11,170 bases of DNA, from NCBI GenBank assembly GCA_038223165.1, contig JBBRHE010000124.1, forward strand, positions 1 through 11,170, read 5' to 3'. Positions 7,461-11,170 of this stretch are shown one piece after another (positions within the stretch are counted from its first letter, which is position 1; the number at the start of each line of letters is the position of its first letter). A program made the position numbers and the translations under genes. The notes under the pieces are model-generated. The model saw only the letters and a program-made list of their open reading frames with translations. It did not search any database and was not told where the DNA came from. The DNA comes from DASYHQ01 sp038223165 (GTDB lineage Bacteria; Planctomycetota; Phycisphaerae; Tepidisphaerales; Tepidisphaeraceae).

Positions 7461-7657
7461 AACGCCAAGACGCCAAGGACGCCAAGTGAATAGCGCCAAG
7501 AAATGCGGAGAAAATTGAACTACAGAGAACACGGAGAACACAGAGAAAAGACACTCATGTTTGAATTCTTCTGTGTGTTCTCCGTGTCCTCGGGAGTTCG
7601 CGTTGTATTTGGCTTTCTTGGCGATTTGTAACTTGGCGTCCTTGGCGTCTTGGCGTT
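7461..7657. repeat. Nested palindromic repeat between the two transporter genes
   Basis: Three inverted pairs nest around one centre. The outer arms, 7461-7487 and 7631-7657, are perfect over 27 bases and built from CGCCAAG units at 8- and 9-base steps. The middle arms CGCCAAGAAA (7494-7503) and TTTCTTGGCG (7614-7623) are perfect. The inner arms share a perfect 14-base core (7529-7542 with 7574-7587) inside CAGAGAACA-type 9-mer near-repeats. The transcript could fold into one hairpin nearly 200 bases long. It has no coding capacity. The perfect outer arms point to recent arrival, gene conversion or selection on structure. I recall CGCCAAG- and GAGAACAC-type palindromes as dispersed repeats in environmental genomes. 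Confidence 0.85.
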
Positions 7658-7686
7658 CCTCAGATTTTGAGCGGCGATAAACAGAT

Positions 7687-8685
7687 ATGACCTCAGCAAG
7701 TAACCAACCCGGCCCGTCGACCATGCCCGCGGGGTACGTCGCGGCGGCGAAGGAGACAGCACCGCGACTGACCGAGCAGCGGCGCGCCTCCAGCGATCGG
7801 CGGCGAAAGCGGTGGGGCAGTGTCTTCACCTATACGTTGCTGATCGCCGGCAGCGTCCTGCTCATCGTCCCGTTCATCTGGATGCTCGCGGCCAGCCTCG
7901 ACACGCAGCAGAACGTGACGGGTGGGAACGTCGACTTCACGTTCCACGACCCGCAGGTGCAGAATTTTCCTGAGTCCCTGAAACTGATGGGCGCGGCAGC
8001 CGACGCGAACGGGGATGGACGCGTTTCCCTGCTGGAAATCGTTCGGCTGCGCTTCCCGGCGCTGTCGAACACGATCGTCGTTACCGTCGCGTGCATCATC
8101 GGACAGGTCGTCAGCTCGAGCCTCGTCGGCTTCGGCTTTGCCCGCTTTAACTTCCGCGGGCGGGGCGTGTTGTTCGCGCTTATGCTCAGCACGATGATGC
8201 TGCCCGCACAGGTGACGATGATCCCGGTCTTCGTGCTGTTCCGTTACCTGGGAATGATCGACACATTCTGGCCGCTCATCATCCCTGCGTGGCTGGCGAG
8301 CCCCTTCTTCGCGTTCATGTTTCGCCAGTTCTTCGCGCAGGTGCCCGAAGAGCTGATCGAGGCGGCGAGAATGGATGGCGCGAGCAACTTCCGCATCTAC
8401 TGGCAGATGATGCTTCCCCTGAGCGGCCCGGTGATCGCGATCGTGGCAATCTTCACGTTCATGAGCACGTGGAACGATTTCCTCGGCCCGCTCATCTACC
8501 TCAACAGCCCCGAAAACCGCACGCTCGCACTGGCCTTAGCGCAGTTCAACGGGCAGTACGGTGTGCGCGACGCCCACCTGCTGATGGCCGCCAGCTTCGT
8601 AACGATGCTGCCGTGCATCATCCTGTTCTTCGCGGCCCAGAAGTACTTCGTCGAAAGCGTCGCGACGAGCGGGTTGAAGGGCTGA
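7687..8685 (+). CDS. MalG-type sugar ABC transporter permease with EF-hand-like loop
   Basis: A 332-residue permease, the second membrane half of the importer. Seen: a basic, cytoplasmic N-terminal tail of about 43 residues; a first membrane segment (about 47-70); a periplasmic stretch (about 71-126); further membrane segments; the EAA ATPase-contact loop EAARMDGASNFRIYWQMMLP at 225-244; and the family C-terminus around KYFVES. MalG proteins have a comparable first periplasmic loop, but here it contains DANGDGRVSLLE (106-117). This fits the 12-residue EF-hand calcium loop at every position (D1, N3, D5, G6, S9, E12), which is unusual. No good Shine-Dalgarno site precedes the ATG at 7687; an in-frame ATG at 7723 is the alternative. 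The gene lies 245 bases after the fused transporter gene, separated by the nested palindrome. Confidence 0.92.
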   Translation: MTSASNQPGPSTMPAGYVAAAKETAPRLTEQRRASSDRRRKRWGSVFTYTLLIAGSVLLIVPFIWMLAASLDTQQNVTGGNVDFTFHDPQVQNFPESLKLMGAAADANGDGRVSLLEIVRLRFPALSNTIVVTVACIIGQVVSSSLVGFGFARFNFRGRGVLFALMLSTMMLPAQVTMIPVFVLFRYLGMIDTFWPLIIPAWLASPFFAFMFRQFFAQVPEELIEAARMDGASNFRIYWQMMLPLSGPVIAIVAIFTFMSTWNDFLGPLIYLNSPENRTLALALAQFNGQYGVRDAHLLMAASFVTMLPCIILFFAAQKYFVESVATSGLKG

Positions 8686-8806
8686 TGCGGGCGAAAGAGC
8701 ACAGGCCACGATATACGTCGTCGGCAACGTTGACGACTACCTGCGGGCCCGGCGCGCCAACGGCATGCGAACCGATTAACGGACCGGGACGCACACCTGC
8801 AAGAGA
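8686..8806. other. First part of a 517-base gap: nothing recognised
   Basis: Between the permease stop and the dehydrogenase stump I see no convincing gene. A weak GTCGTC...GACGAC hairpin (about 8717-8737) has no T-run and is not a convincing terminator. Confidence 0.4.
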
Positions 8807-8995
8807 TCATCCCCGTGCGTTGTCGCTGGGCACCGCCCTCCCCACGGCTGCCAACTGCTTGGCGATCTCGTAGCCGATACCTTTGGAATTACCGGTCACA
8901 ACCGCAAATTGTCCGCTCAGTAACCCGTTCGTAGCCAGGACAACTGCCTTTCTTTCTTTTTTTTGCCTCGCGGCCGGTGCACGCAAATCCAGCAC
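8807..8995 (-). pseudogene. N-terminal stump of a short-chain dehydrogenase/reductase
   Basis: The frame opens at a GTG (8993-8995) and encodes 62 residues. Only about 28 of them (8837-8920) are recognisable: LSGQFAVVTGNSKGIG followed by YEIAKQLAAVGR. This is the first beta strand, the TGxxxGIG nucleotide-binding glycine motif and the first helix of an SDR Rossmann fold. Full SDRs are about 250 residues. Here the homology ends at about 8837 and a stop follows at 8807, so the catalytic Tyr-x-x-x-Lys region is absent. The preceding residues (RAPAARQKKERK) do not look native. It is most simply a deletion remnant that can no longer make a working enzyme. Confidence 0.6.
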
Positions 8996-9202
8996 TTAAG
9001 GCGAGTGATAGGACCGGCGGCTCAGGTAATCGCGATTTCGTGGCGCGGTTCATCCGTTTTTGCGGGTGGTTCCTCAGAACATGCTGGAATGTTCGTGCGT
9101 AGTGCGTTACAAGAACGTCGGGCATCGACGTGTCGGCGGATGGATGGATCGATCCGTGCACGGCGTCTGATCAGTTCGTTCCTTCCAAACCCGGAGCCAA
9201 GG
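8996..9202. other. Leader region before the amidase gene: nothing recognised
   Basis: The amidase reading frame stays open back to 8963, but the peptide upstream of 9203 has no signal or domain character, so I treat this as untranslated. It holds a small palindrome, GGATCGATCC (9146-9155), of unknown meaning and no clear promoter. Confidence 0.4.
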
Positions 9203-9970
9203 ATGGCGATGAAGACTCTGCTCGTATTGGCTGGCGCGATCGCGCTGGTCGGATGCACCCAAACCCCGAAAACCGTTAAGTCTTTGCCAGCGGCGTCGTT
9301 CGCTGCGCCGTCGATTGTCGCTGCTGCGCCACAGCAACAGGTCGTCACGGTGACACCGATGCCGGCTCAGAAGACGCCCCTGCCCCAGTCGCCCACTGCG
9401 CGTCACACGACACCGCAAACCGGGCCCAAGGAATGGACACCGAAGGTCGCCGCCAGGCCGTGGAAGTGGATCGTCGTCCATCACAGCGCCACACCCGCCG
9501 GTGGGGCGGCCGCGTTCGACAAGATGCACAAAGCCAAGGGTTGGGATGGTCTCGGTTACGACTTCGTCATTGGCAACGGCACCGACACGCGCGATGGTCA
9601 GATCGAGGTCGGTTTCCGTTGGAAGCAGCAGTTGACCGGCGCCCACGCGAAGACGGCCGACAACCAGTACAACGATTACGGCATCGGCATTTGCCTCGTC
9701 GGCAACTTCGACATCGATAAGCCCACACCCGCTCAGATGCAATCACTGGCGAGGCTGTCAAGCTTTCTGATGAAGAACTACCGCATCAGCCAGACCAATG
9801 TGCTCGGTCACGGTCAGACGAAGCCGACCGATTGCCCCGGCAAGTTCATGAACATCGCTGCCATGCTGAAACTCGCCCGCCAAAATCTCGCCGACGCGAC
9901 CGGTTCGACGCCCGAGCCCGACGCGCACGCAGCGGTCGAAGGTGAACTGCTGGTTCCCGTGTCACGGTAA
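9203..9970 (+). CDS. Lipoprotein N-acetylmuramoyl-L-alanine amidase (Amidase_2/PGRP fold)
   Basis: A 255-residue cell-wall hydrolase expected to cut the bond between N-acetylmuramic acid and the stem peptide. Seen: a lipoprotein signal (MAMKTLLVLAGAIALVGC, lipid-bearing Cys18); a Pro/Ala/Thr/Gln-rich linker (about 19-85); and a type-2 amidase domain (about 86-230). It has the zinc ligands of the family: H93 in VVHHSAT, H203 in GHGQTKPTD, and C211 in DCPG. Tyr119 in LGYDFVIGNG matches the catalytic Tyr of T7 lysozyme. The lipid anchor and flexible linker suggest action on periplasmic peptidoglycan. The start is the ATG at 9203 with GGAG (9193-9196) 6 bases upstream; the ATG at 9209 with AAGG is nearly as good, and both keep the lipobox. 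It looks monocistronic, with a strong hairpin after it. An invertebrate-type PGRP role is not implied. Confidence 0.92.
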   Translation: MAMKTLLVLAGAIALVGCTQTPKTVKSLPAASFAAPSIVAAAPQQQVVTVTPMPAQKTPLPQSPTARHTTPQTGPKEWTPKVAARPWKWIVVHHSATPAGGAAAFDKMHKAKGWDGLGYDFVIGNGTDTRDGQIEVGFRWKQQLTGAHAKTADNQYNDYGIGICLVGNFDIDKPTPAQMQSLARLSSFLMKNYRISQTNVLGHGQTKPTDCPGKFMNIAAMLKLARQNLADATGSTPEPDAHAAVEGELLVPVSR

Positions 9971-9983
9971 AGTCCAACTCAAT

Positions 9984-10030
9984 CGCGAAGGCGCAACCGA
10001 CACGACCCCGCCGCCTGCGCCTTCGCGTTT
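9984..10030 (+). terminator. Terminator of the amidase gene
   Basis: A perfect 12-base inverted repeat, CGCGAAGGCGCA (9984-9995) with its complement at 10016-10027, has a 20-base loop and is followed by TTT. It starts 13 bases after the amidase stop. The T-run is short, so efficiency is uncertain. Confidence 0.65.
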
Positions 10031-10047
10031 CCGGCATTTCGGCACGC

Positions 10048-10075
10048 TTGCATCTGCCCGACAGGCGGATATCTT
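10048..10075 (+). promoter_or_regulatory. Possible promoter of the tRNA-Pro gene
   Basis: TTGCAT (10048-10053) and TATCTT (10070-10075) have a 16-base spacer, about 48 bases upstream of the mature tRNA. The -35 hexamer is identical to that proposed for the LacI-type gene. No other candidate was seen between the amidase terminator and the tRNA. Confidence 0.35.
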
Positions 10076-10122
10076 ACGCGACTCGCGTCACCGGCCAGCC
10101 TAAACGGTCAGCGAGTGAATTC

Positions 10123-10196
10123 CGGGGCGTAGCTCAGCTTGGTAGAGCGCTTGGTTCGGGACCAAGAGGCCGTAGGTTCAAATCCTATCGCCCCGA
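10123..10196 (+). tRNA. tRNA-Pro (anticodon CGG)
   Basis: A complete cloverleaf was read by eye. The acceptor stem CGGGGCG (10123-10129) pairs with CGCCCCG (10189-10195), and A73 is at 10196. The D stem is GCTC/GAGC. The anticodon stem CTTGG/CCAAG holds the loop TTCGGGA, with anticodon CGG at 10157-10159 and G at position 37. The T stem GTAGG/CCTAT has one G-T pair and the loop is TTCAAAT. C1-G72 and G37 are typical of bacterial tRNA-Pro. It reads CCG codons. CCA is not encoded (CTTG follows), so it must be added after transcription. Confidence 0.97.
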
Positions 10197-10504
10197 CTTG
10201 ATGAGACTTTCAGCCCTTCGACGAGCATGTCGAAGGGCTTTCTCATTGTGGGTACAAGACTTACGTCGTCGAGCGAAAAGTTCAATACAACGAATTCGAG
10301 AAGACGACGCTTTTCGGCCAAATCTGACGTAAGCCATTTTCCGGTCAACGATTGTGAAAGTTCAAAAGTCTTGAGCGCCAAGTCGGCTTGCTCTTGCTGG
10401 CCACGATCCGTCGCGTCGAGTTGCTCGTTCAATGTGGCGATGCGGTCGCGAAGCTCAGTCGTCTAGGCGGCGAACGTCGCGGCTTTGATCTCTTCCAGCA
10501 AAGC
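10178..10504 (-). pseudogene. C-terminal remnant of a large serine recombinase
   Basis: The minus frame reads ELRDRIATLNEQLDATDR, then LALKTFELSQSLTGKWL, then EKRRLLEFVVLNFSLDDV and MRKPFDMLVEGL, ending SSSRGDRI. From memory this is the C-terminal coil and tail of planctomycete-type large serine recombinases. The resolvase catalytic domain and zinc ribbon are missing. A TAG at 10463-10465 interrupts the frame; the sense frame continues upstream with LLEEIKAATFAA, which still looks recombinase-like, to about 10505. There the sequence switches to an IS21-type remnant on the other strand. The last codons, from about 10196 to the stop at 10178-10180, are read from the antisense of the tRNA-Pro 3' end. 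It cannot make an active recombinase. Confidence 0.6.
10202..10245 (+). terminator. Hairpin just 3' of the tRNA, possible terminator
   Basis: AGCCCTTCGAC (10212-10222) pairs perfectly over 11 bases with 10229-10239 around a 6-base loop. Outer TGAGA (10202-10206) and TCTCA (10241-10245) extend it. It begins 6 bases after the tRNA. There is only a weak T-rich tail. On the other strand the same bases encode KPFDMLVEGL of the recombinase remnant, so the hairpin may be a by-product of that motif. Confidence 0.45.
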
Positions 10505-10684
10505 ATGACCGCGGTACTCCTGGACCGACTTACCCATCGATACACGATCTTCGAAATGAACGGCGAGCGCTACCGGTCCAGAGAATCGGTGAAGTCAGCC
10601 AAGCCGGCGAAACAGAAGAAAACACAGGAAGCCTGCCACGGTGGTGGGATTGATTTGCCGTCGTCAGTTCAGACGGCGATTTGA
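10505..10684 (+). pseudogene. istB: C-terminal remnant of an IS21-family IstB helper ATPase
   Basis: The plus frame from 10505 reads MTAVLLDRLTHRYTIFEMNG and then ERYRSRES, ending in a Lys-rich tail and stopping at 10684. IstB proteins end with a closely similar stretch (LLDRLTHRC-I-E--G-SYR). The Walker A and B regions and the istA transposase are absent. The frame upstream of 10505 has no IstB character and overlaps the recombinase remnant on the other strand, so the junction lies near 10500. Terminal inverted repeats of the element were not found. Confidence 0.55.
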
Positions 10685-10840
10685 TGGTCCGCAGTGCGGG
10701 CAACATCCAACCCAGCGACATCGCGACGAGGTCGTTCAGCGATGAACCGCTACGAGCGACAAGGAGAACCAGAGGTCGTCGTGACGGCATCGGCGTTGAT
10801 CTTTTGTAAGCAAACCGTCGGATCCAACGACGCCTTGCGG
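10685..10840. other. Spacer between IS21 remnant and partial gene: nothing recognised
   Basis: Open frames cross this stretch on both strands but none gives a recognisable protein. A short GCCGTC...GACGGC hairpin straddles the end of the istB remnant (about 10660-10680). Confidence 0.35.
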
Positions 10841-11170
10841 CTACTCGAGTCGCCACGGAATTTCGGTCGTCGATCCGCTCGCCCAGTGCGGCTGAAACAC
10901 AGACAGATCGGACTTGGCGGCACCTCGACCGGTGGCGCTGGAGAGGCCGGTCCAGCGGCTGGTCGTCAGCTTCAATTCGAGCCCGGCGATGGTCGTGCCG
11001 GGGGCGGGTTTGATCTCGGGAAGGCTCGCCCAGGGGATCGCGATTTCGTAGCGGGTGGACTTGGCGGCTTCGTCGTACTGAACAATCACCTTCGCTTCCG
11101 AGAATAGCCGGTTGGACTTCGGCTCTTGCGGCGAGAACGGATAGCGGTGAAGCGGGAGCATTTTATCGCT
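10841..11170 (-). CDS. C-terminal part of a protein with a CBM9-like domain (cut by window edge)
   Basis: The minus frame is open to the right edge, so the N-terminal part lies outside. At least 109 residues are visible. The stretch ending in RYEIAIPWASLPEIKPAPGT, then LELKLTTSRWTG, resembles the carbohydrate-binding family 9-like (CBM9/DOMON-like) fold, where an (Y)E-AIPW...KPA-G motif is typical. No PEP-CTERM or other sorting tail is present; it ends in PWRLE. Such domains often form the C-terminus of secreted planctomycete glycan-handling proteins. The full product and substrate cannot be judged here. Confidence 0.6.
   Translation of the reverse strand, partial: SDKMLPLHRYPFSPQEPKSNRLFSEAKVIVQYDEAAKSTRYEIAIPWASLPEIKPAPGTTIAGLELKLTTSRWTGLSSATGRGAAKSDLSVFQPHWASGSTTEIPWRLE

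Noticed and set aside
7458..7493. Eleven-codon open frame at the left end of the nested palindrome, behind AGGAGG
   Set aside because: The Shine-Dalgarno spacing is only one base and the peptide is read from repeat units; a leader peptide is unlikely.
7461..7657. CRISPR array or iteron cluster
   Set aside because: The units are 8-9 bases, near-tandem and arranged as inverted arms, without spacers.
9146..9155. GGATCGATCC palindrome before the amidase
   Set aside because: A ten-base palindrome is expected by chance in this length and has no supporting context.
8963..9202. 80-residue N-terminal extension of the amidase
   Set aside because: It would bury the lipoprotein signal; the start at 9203 has a ribosome site directly upstream.
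10048..10332. Plus-strand open frame through the tRNA
   Set aside because: Its central peptide (GVAQLGRALGSG...) is the familiar false translation of a tRNA gene.
10694..11107. Plus-strand open frame opposite the CBM9-like gene
   Set aside because: No domain character; it overlaps the better supported minus-strand frame.

Overview
The window looks like accessory or metabolic chromosomal DNA of a GC-rich Gram-negative bacterium, most likely a planctomycete (Phycisphaerae-like). The indications are a PEP-CTERM surface protein, a binding-protein/permease fusion of a kind I associate with planctomycetes, and the tail of a planctomycete-style large serine recombinase. The phylum is inferred from protein character only; no rRNA or marker gene is present.

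Left and centre (1-8685) form a starch/maltodextrin utilisation locus. A secreted PEP-CTERM protein (minus strand) diverges from a LacI-family regulator (plus strand). Their AT-rich shared upstream region carries a CCGG-centred palindrome, the expected kind of LacI-family operator, and a triplicated TAAACTG-like motif. The regulator is followed by a secreted multidomain GH13 amylase, a large fused ABC transporter protein (membrane-tethered binding protein plus MalF-type permease), and a MalG-type permease. The amylase would cut alpha-glucans outside the cytoplasm, the tethered binding protein would capture the oligosaccharides, and the two permease halves would import them. No transport ATPase is encoded here, so one must be supplied from elsewhere. 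The MalG-type permease has a complete EF-hand-like loop in its first periplasmic region.

Every junction from the regulator onward to the MalG-type gene (2207-2356, 4934-5110, 7442-7686) holds a different large palindromic repeat. One is an inverted pair of hairpin-bearing units, as in REPINs. One is a roughly 197-base nested palindrome with perfect 27-base outer arms. One is an imperfect palindrome built from 8-base near-repeats. They look like dispersed repeats that colonised the operon junctions and may tune expression of each gene.

Right part (8686-11170). A stump of a short-chain dehydrogenase lies in a 517-base gap. It is followed by a lipoprotein N-acetylmuramoyl-L-alanine amidase with a strong terminator, then a tRNA-Pro(CGG). 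Immediately 3' of the tRNA is a decayed mobile-element scar: the C-terminal end of a serine recombinase, read on the minus strand and running into the tRNA 3' end, abuts the C-terminal end of an IS21-type IstB helper on the plus strand. The window ends inside a minus-strand gene whose C-terminus resembles a family 9 carbohydrate-binding domain.
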